From contig NZ_CP146016.1 in assembly GCF_036967215.1 (NCBI RefSeq), positions 1,985,337 through 2,049,336 on the forward strand: a DNA stretch of 64,000 bases, read 5' to 3'. The position numbers and the translations under genes were made by a program. The notes beneath the pieces are model-generated. The model saw only the letters and a list, made by a program, of their open reading frames with translations, was not told the origin of the DNA and did no database searches. Origin of the DNA: Sulfolobus tengchongensis (lineage in GTDB: Archaea > Thermoproteota > Thermoprotei_A > Sulfolobales > Sulfolobaceae). This document shows, piece after piece, positions 16,851-25,116 of this stretch; within the stretch, counting starts at the first letter, position 1, and each line of letters starts with the position of its first letter.

Positions 16851-17984
16851 CTATTTTTCACTTAGAACTATTCCCTTTTCAATTAACTTATTTATTTCAT
16901 CATCGTTATATCCTAATTCTAACAATATTTCCCTTGTATGCTCGCCAAGTCTTGGAGCTTTCCCTTTAACACCTAAACCTTTAATAGGGAAATGAACATA
17001 TTTAACACCGTCTAACTCATAAGTCAATTTATTTCCATATTCTCTAAAAGCTTCCTCTATATTAAGAACCGGCGCAACTGGTACATCAGCCTCGCTTAAA
17101 ACTTTAACCCAATAGTCTCTATTGTTTTTCTCAAAAATCTTCTGTAATTCACTCGTTATATAACTCTTATTTTCAAGTCTCTTAGAAACAGTATCAAATT
17201 TGGCTAAATCCTTACGATTTAGTACGTCACATAATCTTTGATATTGCTCATCGGTAAATACTGCAACGTATATGTAACCATCTGAAGTTTTAAAAGCTTG
17301 ATAAGGAACCAAATACCTATGTGAAGATCCAGATCTTTTAGGTATCCTGCCGGTATTGAGATACATGTAAGCGTCTTCTAGAGTTAAATAAAATTGAGTA
17401 TAAAGCATTGGTACATCTAAAAAGGCTGGCCCTCCACGATACAATGCCCACAATATTAATACCGTAGCAAATAATCCCGTAGTTATATCTGAAATGGAAG
17501 TAGCAAATTTAGCTGGCGGGCCATTTTCCTCTCCAGTCATGTCCATTAGACCACTCAAAGCTAATATAATAGTATCATAAGCTGGCCTGTCAGCTTCTTC
17601 AGAAAAGTTTCCAAAACCAGTTATGGAGCAGTAGATTATATTAGGATTTAACTTTACCACGTTTTCATAATCCACCTTAAGCCTCTTTAATGCAGAAGGC
17701 CTATAATTAGTTACTAAAATATTAGCAGTTTTTACTAGCCTCCTAAAAATCTCATATCCCTCTTCACTTTTTAGATTAATGGCAATACTCCTTTTGCCCT
17801 TATTAGTACTTGCAAAGTAAATACTAATGCCATTTATTTCAGGTTTCACTTTCCGCCTGTCATCTCCATAAGGCGGTGGTTCCACTTTGATTACATCAAA
17901 ACCTAGATCAGCTAATATTTCACCCACTAATGGTGAGGATATATTACTTCCAAGCTCAATAACTCTAAGCTTCGACATATTCAC
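16851..17984 (-). CDS. Class III CoA-transferase (CaiB/BaiF family)
   Basis: A 377-residue CoA transferase. The N-terminus (MSKLRVIELGSNISSPLVGEILADLG) has the Rossmann entry of the family, followed by VIKVEPPP and NKGKRSIAIN. The catalytic aspartate is expected at D137 in PAYDTIILALSGLMD, which forms the acyl anhydride/CoA thioester. Enzymes of this family move CoA between carboxylic acids such as oxalate, carnitine or succinate/citramalate; the substrate here is unknown. Starts at residue 1 or 3 (both ATG) are possible. It is flanked by gaps of about 200-260 bases, so it is probably monocistronic. Confidence 0.85.
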   Translation of the reverse strand: MNMSKLRVIELGSNISSPLVGEILADLGFDVIKVEPPPYGDDRRKVKPEINGISIYFASTNKGKRSIAINLKSEEGYEIFRRLVKTANILVTNYRPSALKRLKVDYENVVKLNPNIIYCSITGFGNFSEEADRPAYDTIILALSGLMDMTGEENGPPAKFATSISDITTGLFATVLILWALYRGGPAFLDVPMLYTQFYLTLEDAYMYLNTGRIPKRSGSSHRYLVPYQAFKTSDGYIYVAVFTDEQYQRLCDVLNRKDLAKFDTVSKRLENKSYITSELQKIFEKNNRDYWVKVLSEADVPVAPVLNIEEAFREYGNKLTYELDGVKYVHFPIKGLGVKGKAPRLGEHTREILLELGYNDDEINKLIEKGIVLSEK

Positions 17985-18182
17985 TAACTAAAAACATTAA
18001 AATCTAATAATTAAGATTACTTGACATCCTAACTAACTGATCTCTTGATAATTAAGTCAACTCGAGACCTTTTTCCTTAATAATAAAAATTTCTAACGTA
18101 TTACTAATTCTTTAACACATAAGGAGAAAGAAATAACCAAACTATGTAAATAAAATGGAGTGATCGCACTAAAAAACTTAGC

Positions 18183-19595
18183 TTATTGTGCTTGTTGTTC
18201 TTGAATTATTATTTCTTCTCCTGTTATTTCCTCTAAACTTTTACCCTTAGTTTCCTTAACAGCTATAATAGTTAATACAGCACCTATAATTGAGAGTATT
18301 GATAGCATTACTAGAATGTTCTTTAAGCCCATTGAAACCAAAAGCGATGGAAATACATATGTGGTTATTGCGGCGCCTAACTTACCAGCTGCAGCGCTAA
18401 TACCATGACCAGTAGTCCTAGCCCTAGTTGGATATACCTCCGCGGGAATTACGAAAGTTGTAGTATTGGGCCCAAAATCTATGAAGAAGAAAGATAGCGC
18501 ATATATTAGAAATGCTAGCTCAGCTGGAATTGTCAAACCAATTATTTTAGTTCCCTTAGTCAATATTAAGGATGAGACTACTGCATAAATTATTGCCATC
18601 ATTATGAAGCCTTGAGTTTGAATAACTTTTCTACCTAACTTATCCATCAACGCGACAGCAGTGAAATAGCCAAAGAATCCAACCATATATGGTAAGCCTT
18701 GCTCTATTATTAAATTAGCTATACTAGATGGACTCCCTAATATTAACTGTGTAATTGTACCAGAATAAATCCCTGTACCATAAAATGCAATATCTAAAAT
18801 AAACCATGTCCCCGCAGTGCCTATTAACGTTAACCAATATTTTGATAGAAATTCAGAGACTGACAATGGTTTTGCAATGGCTTTCTTTTCCTCAATCTTA
18901 GCTCCTAAAAATTCAGCTGCCTTTTTAGCTCCCTCTACGTCTCCTTTAGCTAGCAAAGAATACCTCGGAGTTTCTGGGGTTTTCCTTCTAAGGTAAATTA
19001 CTGTAGCTGCGGGTATTGCACCTATTGCCGCCATTACTCTCCAGGCAGTATCCAAAGGAAAAACTAGAGCTGCACCTGCACCTACTGCAACTGCTGCCAA
19101 ACTACCTAATCCTTGATTTGCGAAAACTAACGCTACTAACTTACCTCTATCTTTTACATTTGCGTATTCGCTCATTATTGTAGCTGAAATTGGATAATCA
19201 CCACCTATTCCTAGACCCATTATTGACCTAAACGCTATTAACCAATAAATATTTGGAGAAAATGCTGAAAATAAGGCGCCTAATGTCATTAATATGGCCT
19301 CAACTCCATATATGGCCTTTCTTCCTATTTTATCACCCAGAAAACCAAAGACCAATTGTCCTACTATTGCAGTGAATAAGGCAGAAGAGGCTAATAGCCC
19401 AGTAGTTACCCCATTTAATGGAAAATTAGGACTATTTAATTGTTTTAAGACATCCAATATCGCGCTTATTATAAATAGATCATAAGCATCAGTGAAAAAA
19501 CCCATTCCAGCTGTGTACCAAACCTTTATATGGTTAAATGTTAGCTTCAATGAATCAATAGGACCTAAAGGTGTTTTTGGTATTCCCTTATCCAT
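18183..19595 (-). CDS. MFS transporter, phosphate:H+ symporter (Pho84-like) type
   Basis: A 470-residue MFS protein with about twelve helices. GMGFFTDAYDLFIIS in helix 1 and GLGIGGDYPISA in helix 4 are hallmarks of the phosphate:proton symporter branch, and GDKIGRKAIYG is the standard loop 2-3 motif. A cytoplasmic central loop of about 60 residues carries several lysines. Inorganic phosphate uptake is the most likely role, though archaeal members of this branch may carry other anions. It has its own promoter region of about 130 bases. Confidence 0.8.
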   Translation of the reverse strand: MDKGIPKTPLGPIDSLKLTFNHIKVWYTAGMGFFTDAYDLFIISAILDVLKQLNSPNFPLNGVTTGLLASSALFTAIVGQLVFGFLGDKIGRKAIYGVEAILMTLGALFSAFSPNIYWLIAFRSIMGLGIGGDYPISATIMSEYANVKDRGKLVALVFANQGLGSLAAVAVGAGAALVFPLDTAWRVMAAIGAIPAATVIYLRRKTPETPRYSLLAKGDVEGAKKAAEFLGAKIEEKKAIAKPLSVSEFLSKYWLTLIGTAGTWFILDIAFYGTGIYSGTITQLILGSPSSIANLIIEQGLPYMVGFFGYFTAVALMDKLGRKVIQTQGFIMMAIIYAVVSSLILTKGTKIIGLTIPAELAFLIYALSFFFIDFGPNTTTFVIPAEVYPTRARTTGHGISAAAGKLGAAITTYVFPSLLVSMGLKNILVMLSILSIIGAVLTIIAVKETKGKSLEEITGEEIIIQEQQAQ

Positions 19596-19726
19596 TCCGT
19601 CTCATGTTTTTCTTCGTTCTTACCATTATATATTTTACCTATAAATTAAATATAATCTATTGTTAACTACATAGTCTATATAGCGACCTCAGTTGCTTAA
19701 ACATTAGTAATTGAAATTAAAATATC

Positions 19727-20881
19727 CTAGCGGAATATCTTATTTATAAGTAAAATTAAAATAGTAAATATAGAAGATATAATCGTTGAAAAAAGCAGTA
19801 CCGTTGGGTTTACCTTTAATGGGAACGTTTTCGATAAAGCGAAATAATATCCTCTTCCTAAACTTAAAAAGTATGTAGAATTAGAAACCTTAATATAGGG
19901 TACACCTAGTAAATTGTAGTTACCAGTAATTCGATAAACTCCGGGATCACTAATAAAGATTGAATAACCTAAAAGTAATTTATTATTAGACAAGATATAG
20001 CTCGGTTCTATTGAATATACATCATAAATTGGCTCATCAATTACACTTTTATTATTCAATATCAATAAGGCAGATGTTGAATTTATTATTATAAGTGATG
20101 AATTATTTTCTAATATGGACCCTAAAATGGGAAATGGAGTTTCGACTCCATTATTGGTTATAACAAAATGGTCAGTTATGCTAGTAGCAGGATATACTCG
20201 TTGATTAGTAGTGTTGTAAATATAAAATGTGAAATTCCTATAATTTATAAATCCGACCTCTAATACTGTTACCCCATTAAGACCCTTGACTACGTCAACT
20301 TCGTAGTATGATGAATTAAATACTGTCACTGGGGCATAAGTGTAATTAAATGGTAATATCAGATTCGCTGAGAGAGATGAATGAGAGGGAATCACATAAT
20401 GACTAACTTCTGTAGCATTAATTATCTGTTCTTTAAAAGTGTAAAGGTTATTAATTTCACCTGGAATAGTCACATCTTCTCCCAAACTCACTGTCTCATT
20501 AAAATGAATAACGAATGGGTAATTCATTACCCAAATTACTATATTTAACGGATTCATATAAGGTATGATAAAGGTTTCGTTTAGCCCTTCAGTTTCAAAA
20601 CCACTCCACAATATGTATTTATCTACTACTATTGAAAAGATATTTGGTAAATTCGTGGAGATATATAGTGTCCAATTTGCATTGTATGATATATGAATGA
20701 CGTAATTTATAGACGTAGTGTTTATGGGAATTAATTTCTCCTCAATAAAATACGGGAAATTAAAGTAAGAATACAATATACATGAGTCATGAAATGTGTA
20801 AGAAGAGTAATTTATTGAAACTGAACCCATAGTAATAGTTGAAAAGAGAATTAGGCATAAAAGTACCAAAATAGTTTTCAT
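19727..20881 (-). CDS. Secreted, C-terminally anchored surface glycoprotein candidate
   Basis: About 384 residues. The N-terminus MKTILVLLCLILFSTITMG is a signal sequence; the C-terminus (VLLFSTIISSIFTILILLINKIFR) is a membrane anchor with basic residues at the end. The part between is beta-rich and carries 14 N-x-S/T sequons, as expected for a heavily N-glycosylated cell-surface protein of Sulfolobales. A longer frame reaches 20935, but that would leave one base to the divergent kinase gene; a TATA-like box at 20905-20910 lies 26 bases from ATG 20881 and fixes the shorter start. No known domain is recognised. The divergent membrane kinase makes a sensor or ligand role plausible but unproven. 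Confidence 0.65.
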   Translation of the reverse strand: MKTILVLLCLILFSTITMGSVSINYSSYTFHDSCILYSYFNFPYFIEEKLIPINTTSINYVIHISYNANWTLYISTNLPNIFSIVVDKYILWSGFETEGLNETFIIPYMNPLNIVIWVMNYPFVIHFNETVSLGEDVTIPGEINNLYTFKEQIINATEVSHYVIPSHSSLSANLILPFNYTYAPVTVFNSSYYEVDVVKGLNGVTVLEVGFINYRNFTFYIYNTTNQRVYPATSITDHFVITNNGVETPFPILGSILENNSSLIIINSTSALLILNNKSVIDEPIYDVYSIEPSYILSNNKLLLGYSIFISDPGVYRITGNYNLLGVPYIKVSNSTYFLSLGRGYYFALSKTFPLKVNPTVLLFSTIISSIFTILILLINKIFR

Positions 20882-20904
20882 ATTACTTATAGTTGGACTA
20901 ATCA

Positions 20905-20910
20905 TTTTAA
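20905..20910. promoter_or_regulatory. Shared bidirectional TATA core (ttttaa)
   Basis: The only strong TATA-like core in the 55-bp gap lies about 26 bases from the minus-strand ATG at 20881 and about 30 bases from the plus-strand ATG at 20937. It can be read as cttaaaat on the minus strand and attttaag on the plus strand, so one site could start transcription both ways. Confidence 0.45.
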
Positions 20911-20936
20911 GCCTTATCGCTAAAATAATAAACACT

Positions 20937-22847
20937 ATGAGAATTACTGTACTTCAATACGTTGCAGGATTTCTGGGATTTGTATCAATTCCTTACGGAA
21001 TTCTATCTCTCATCAAAAGTGGCTCAATCATCGGAATAAAATCCATAGAGGATATTATATTAATTTTCTTTGGATTCTTCGCTCTTTCCTATACTTTTAC
21101 AACTAAAATTATGATAGAAAAACCTTTCGCTTTAACTTTTTCTGTAATTCTCTTTTATCTTTCTCTATTTACCCCAATGCCCCTTCTAAATAAAGTATTA
21201 CTAATAGCAGGTGCAATTGTGGAAACGCAAATAGCATCCAGGAGAAATATTGGTGGCACAATATATACTATAATTGGTATATTAATATTGTTATATTTTA
21301 TATACGAATATTTCTTAGGAGTGTCTCTAATGTCCTTGGCAGGAGTTGGAATATCATCACTAATTATAGTGTTGGCCAATAGGGATAAGGGGATAAAATA
21401 CATTTCTTATTTTGCTTTTCCAATAGGGTTACCATTAATACTATATAGTGTTACAAGCCTATTTCCCATCTCGATAAACCCAGTACCGTTAATTATAGGA
21501 GTAGCCCTAATTTTACTTAACATAGTCCCAATAGGAAAGAGTCAACAACCTAGCATTAGTCATGATTCTAAGCTTGCTGAGAGCCTCTGTAGCAATATAC
21601 AAAAGAGCGATTGTAAAGGGGCAATTGAAATTTACAAAAAATATATGGTATATATTCCACAGAATTGTCTAGAGAAGATAATATTGTGTGCAATAACACA
21701 AAATAATATACAAGATTTCAATTTGATTATAAATAATAATAATGCGAGAAGCTTAGCTGAAAAGTACGTTGATAAAATGACCCCAGAAATGATATACTCT
21801 TTAGCATTACTATCAAGTAAAAAGAATGAATTATTAGACCTTGCATGTAAAAAGGGTTTTAAAAAAGCTTGTGAGCAAACTAAACCAATATTGGATTTGA
21901 ATAACTGGGATCCTAGAATTTGGATGGGAAAAGAGTTATATGATTACAAAGTAGTGGATATAATAGGTGTAGGTGGTACAAGTTACATACTAAAGGGCGA
22001 GAAAGACGGTAATCTTTATGCCTTGAAAGTACCCCTAGCAAAGTATTTAAATAACATAATGGATCTAGTTGGAGAATCATCAAAATTAATTGAATTATCC
22101 AATAAATCTCCTTATATAGTTAAATTATATGCTATATATGCAGACCAACTCGACGTTAAGGAAATAATCTCAGGAAATGCTGAAATTTATTATAATAAGC
22201 CACCAATGCTAGTAACTGAATTAATGAAGGGAGGCTCTATAAACGATATATTAGCTGTTAGAGAAATTGTTCAGTCCGAATTTTGGAGAAAAATTGTATT
22301 CATTACAACGAGTAAAATCTCTGAAGCTTTAGAGGTAATACACTCTGAAGGTTACGTTCATTGTGACATAAAACCCCAAAATATACTATTAAGTGAAAAA
22401 CTTCCCCCCTATGCTAAATTGGCTTATGATAACATAAGGGCTAATAAGATAGTAGTTAAGTTAGCTGATCTTGGGTCCTCAGTTAGAGCTGGTCAAAAAC
22501 CATTCAGTTATACTCCAGCGTACGCCTCATTTGACCTAGTCAAATCTACTGTATTTGGTGGGGTTTCACCAATGTCAGATATATATGAACTAGGTGCAAC
22601 AGTCTATAAATTGCTAACTGGGTCAACTCTAAATACAAAAGAAATGATAGATGCAATGGACAGATTTGACGTGAGTAGAGATGTAAAATACTTAGATTAT
22701 TCATTATATAGCGCCAGAAATTTGAGCTTATTAAGGAAATATGTAGATAGAGATACCTCGTCTTTTATTACGAGAATGGTAGACCCAGATCCCAATAGGA
22801 GACCAACAAGCAAAGAAGTTAAGGAATTTTTTAGCTCAAAAATCTAA
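20937..22847 (+). CDS. Membrane-bound eukaryotic-type Ser/Thr protein kinase (SSO3182-like)
   Basis: A 636-residue protein. Residues 1-200 hold about seven membrane helices; 205-325 form a cytoplasmic helical region with Sel1/TPR-like character; the kinase domain runs from about 330 to the end. Visible kinase elements: IIGVGGTS glycine loop, YALKV with K364, HCDIKPQN catalytic loop (H475, D477), LADLGS in place of DFG (D511) and SDIYELG for helix F. The HRD arginine is cysteine, so this is a non-RD kinase. The domain should face the cytoplasm. It is divergent from a surface glycoprotein gene and convergent, with a 4-base overlap, with an ABC permease. Genome context matches the kinase I know as SSO3182. 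Confidence 0.85.
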   Translation: MRITVLQYVAGFLGFVSIPYGILSLIKSGSIIGIKSIEDIILIFFGFFALSYTFTTKIMIEKPFALTFSVILFYLSLFTPMPLLNKVLLIAGAIVETQIASRRNIGGTIYTIIGILILLYFIYEYFLGVSLMSLAGVGISSLIIVLANRDKGIKYISYFAFPIGLPLILYSVTSLFPISINPVPLIIGVALILLNIVPIGKSQQPSISHDSKLAESLCSNIQKSDCKGAIEIYKKYMVYIPQNCLEKIILCAITQNNIQDFNLIINNNNARSLAEKYVDKMTPEMIYSLALLSSKKNELLDLACKKGFKKACEQTKPILDLNNWDPRIWMGKELYDYKVVDIIGVGGTSYILKGEKDGNLYALKVPLAKYLNNIMDLVGESSKLIELSNKSPYIVKLYAIYADQLDVKEIISGNAEIYYNKPPMLVTELMKGGSINDILAVREIVQSEFWRKIVFITTSKISEALEVIHSEGYVHCDIKPQNILLSEKLPPYAKLAYDNIRANKIVVKLADLGSSVRAGQKPFSYTPAYASFDLVKSTVFGGVSPMSDIYELGATVYKLLTGSTLNTKEMIDAMDRFDVSRDVKYLDYSLYSARNLSLLRKYVDRDTSSFITRMVDPDPNRRPTSKEVKEFFSSKI

Positions 22848-23614
22848 TCTACCGTCAAATATTTTTCTACTATAATACTTCCCAATATTAACATTATTAC
22901 GCCGAACGCAACTAGATATAATATATATAGAGGATCTGGAGGATCTGCATAAAGTAAAGCGTCTCTTCCAAGTTCTGCGGAATAGGTTAGCGGGTTTACA
23001 TTACTTATCGCCTTCAACCATGAGGGGAAGAATTCTTCTGGAAATAGTGCTGTACTAGAAAACATAAGAGGTAGATTTAGCAAGTTAGAGACAACTCCTG
23101 GAGCCTGCCAATCTGACGTATTAGTAGTTATTATAGCATAAACCGATGAAAAGCCCACGCCTAAAAATACGAGTCCTATTAACCATTCAATTAACCCTAA
23201 CCAATCTATATTATATGTAACACCTAATGCTAAACTTACTAGAATCATTATTGGAACTTGAATTATACCTCTAGTCATCCCACCTAAGACTTTTGCATAA
23301 AATATAGCTGATTTTCTAGTAGGGGTTATCAATATTCTTCTTAGATAGCCAAGACGTTTATCTTGGATGAGACTCATTGAACTAAAAGAACCAACCATCA
23401 TCATAGATACTGACAGTTCACCTGGCACGATGAAAGCTATATAATCATTCGTATGGAAAAACGTTTGCAAGAACTCACTTGGAACTTGAGAGAAACTACT
23501 TCCAAAAAATATTATCCACATTATTGGTTGCGCTAAAATCATTATCCACATATATCTGCTTCTGAAGAATCTCTTCATCTCTCTTTCATAAAGAGCTAAA
23601 ACTTTGTCTATCAT
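22844..23614 (-). CDS. ABC-2 type permease, DrrB-like
   Basis: A 256-residue membrane protein with about six helices and the typical cytoplasmic N-terminal amphipathic start (MIDKVLALYEREMKRFF) of ABC-2 exporters. The long stretch before the last helix (FFPSWLKAISNVNPLTYSAE) corresponds to the conserved ABC-2 signature. It overlaps the upstream ATPase gene by four bases and forms an exporter with it, comparable to daunorubicin-type DrrAB pumps. Substrate unknown. Confidence 0.83.
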   Translation of the reverse strand: MIDKVLALYEREMKRFFRSRYMWIMILAQPIMWIIFFGSSFSQVPSEFLQTFFHTNDYIAFIVPGELSVSMMMVGSFSSMSLIQDKRLGYLRRILITPTRKSAIFYAKVLGGMTRGIIQVPIMILVSLALGVTYNIDWLGLIEWLIGLVFLGVGFSSVYAIITTNTSDWQAPGVVSNLLNLPLMFSSTALFPEEFFPSWLKAISNVNPLTYSAELGRDALLYADPPDPLYILYLVAFGVIMLILGSIIVEKYLTVD

Positions 23615-24573
23615 CTCCTAGCCCTCCTAATAGTCATATAAAATCTTCTAGCATCAAATTCCCCTTCTTCTATCGTAGTTCCAGTTAAGGTTAGGAAAAC
23701 CGTATCTAAACTAGTCTTATTTACTCTTACTGCTTTAACTTTTACATCGCTTAACTGCCTTAGTACGTCTGCAACGATATTTTCAGCATTTTTCGTTCTA
23801 ATTCTTATCCTTCCATCATTAATAGAGAGTTCACCAAATTTTTCTAATTTTTTCTTATCTGGAGTACCCTCATAATCTATCTCAATAACATCAACTCCGT
23901 ATTTCTCTTTTAATTCATTAGGACTTCCAATTGCCACAATCTTGCCTTTATTTATAATTGCTATTCTCTCACACAACATGTCAGCCTCTTCCATGTAGTG
24001 TGTAGTTAAAAGTACACTAACTTGAAAATCCTTATTTATTTGTCGTATTATATCCCATAACGCTTTCCTAGTACTCACATCTAATCCAATAGTAGGTTCA
24101 TCCATAAAAACTACTTCAGGGGAATTAAGTAACGCCATAGAAATTTCTAACTTTTTCCTCATACCAGTAGAGAATTTACCTACTTGCTTATCTTTGAACT
24201 CATATATGCCAAAATACTTTAAAAGATCAGTAGCCTTATCTTTCCAATCCTTAATACCTTCAAGTTTAGCTTGAAGCTCTAGGTTTTCCCACGCAGTTAA
24301 GTCATCATCAACAACAACCTCTGCTGCAATCCATCCTATTCTTTTCTTGACCTCATAAGGTTGCTTTATAACGTCATATCCTGCTACCAAAGCTTTGCCG
24401 CTCGTAGGCTTAGTTAACCCTGTAAGTATTTTTATTGTAGTTGTTTTTCCTGCTCCATTTGGTCCTAAAAGTCCAAATACTTCTCCCCGCCTAACTTCAA
24501 AATTTATATGATCTAAAGCTAATATATCACCATAATTTTTAGTTAGATCTTTTACAAAAACTGCAAGTTCCAT
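23611..24573 (-). CDS. ABC transporter ATPase, DrrA-like
   Basis: A 320-residue ATPase. Walker A is GPNGAGKTTT near residue 39; the signature is KFSTGMRKKLEIS, with FSTGM in place of LSGGQ; Walker B is VVFMDEPT; the H-loop is LLTTHYMEEAD. A C-terminal regulatory domain of about 80 residues follows, as in DrrA. It powers export through the permease encoded immediately downstream (4-base overlap). A perfect 16-bp palindrome at 24609-24624 lies just upstream of its TATA-like region and may be an operator. Confidence 0.88.
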   Translation of the reverse strand: MELAVFVKDLTKNYGDILALDHINFEVRRGEVFGLLGPNGAGKTTTIKILTGLTKPTSGKALVAGYDVIKQPYEVKKRIGWIAAEVVVDDDLTAWENLELQAKLEGIKDWKDKATDLLKYFGIYEFKDKQVGKFSTGMRKKLEISMALLNSPEVVFMDEPTIGLDVSTRKALWDIIRQINKDFQVSVLLTTHYMEEADMLCERIAIINKGKIVAIGSPNELKEKYGVDVIEIDYEGTPDKKKLEKFGELSINDGRIRIRTKNAENIVADVLRQLSDVKVKAVRVNKTSLDTVFLTLTGTTIEEGEFDARRFYMTIRRARR

Positions 24574-24608
24574 TGGGAAAAAGATATGCTATAAAAAATA
24601 AAAACTTT

Positions 24609-24624
24609 TCGATATCGATATCGA
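24609..24624. promoter_or_regulatory. Perfect 16-bp palindrome, operator candidate
   Basis: The sequence tcgatatcgatatcga equals its own reverse complement. It sits between the stop of the stress-protein frame and the ABC exporter start at 24573, immediately upstream of a TATA-like tttttata run (minus strand, about 24590-24600). The position suits a dimeric regulator of the exporter operon. Confidence 0.45.
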
Positions 24625-25018
24625 TTACTTCACCACCAGAACAGGAACATTAGATTTTGAAACTAATGCGCTTGATACACTACCTAATACTGCTTTTTTA
24701 ATTCCCGTAAGTCCTCTACTACCGCTTACTATAAGGCTACAACCAATGTTGTTACAGTACTGTATTAAAGCGTCAACTACGTCATTACTCTCAAGGATTT
24801 TTTGCACAACCTTATAATCAGTTAACTCACTTAGAACCTCCTTTTGTATTTCCTTTGCTTTTTGCTCATTTTGAATTATTACTTGCTCAGGACTCCTAGG
24901 GGCTTCTTTTACTACAGTAACTAAATGTATCTCATCTTCCTTTCTTATTAAATTTAAAGCGAAAAAATAAGGCCTTTTTTGACTGGTCTGATCCATCATA
25001 GGCTATAACTACTTTCAT
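24625..25018 (-). pseudogene. Universal stress protein (UspA family), frameshifted
   Basis: The open frame from 24999 gives a 124-residue protein whose first dozen residues (MMDQTSQKRPYF) do not look like UspA. Reading from ATG 25018 in another frame gives MKVVIAYDGSDQSKKALFF, a perfect UspA N-terminus, which then breaks at a run of six A (24962-24967; T on the coding strand). Removing one base joins it to FALNLIRKEDEIHLVTVV and a full family-length protein of about 130 residues. The C-terminal ATP-binding motif GSRGLTGIKKAVLGSVS is intact. So either the gene is inactivated, the run is a sequencing error, or slippage restores the frame. Confidence 0.75.
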
Positions 25019-25116
25019 ATAGATAATTCTCTAGGTATGCCATTTTAAAAATTTCTATCGCTAATACTAAAAATTTTATAAAAATAAGTCATAAGAGGCA
25101 TGTGAATATTAAGAAA

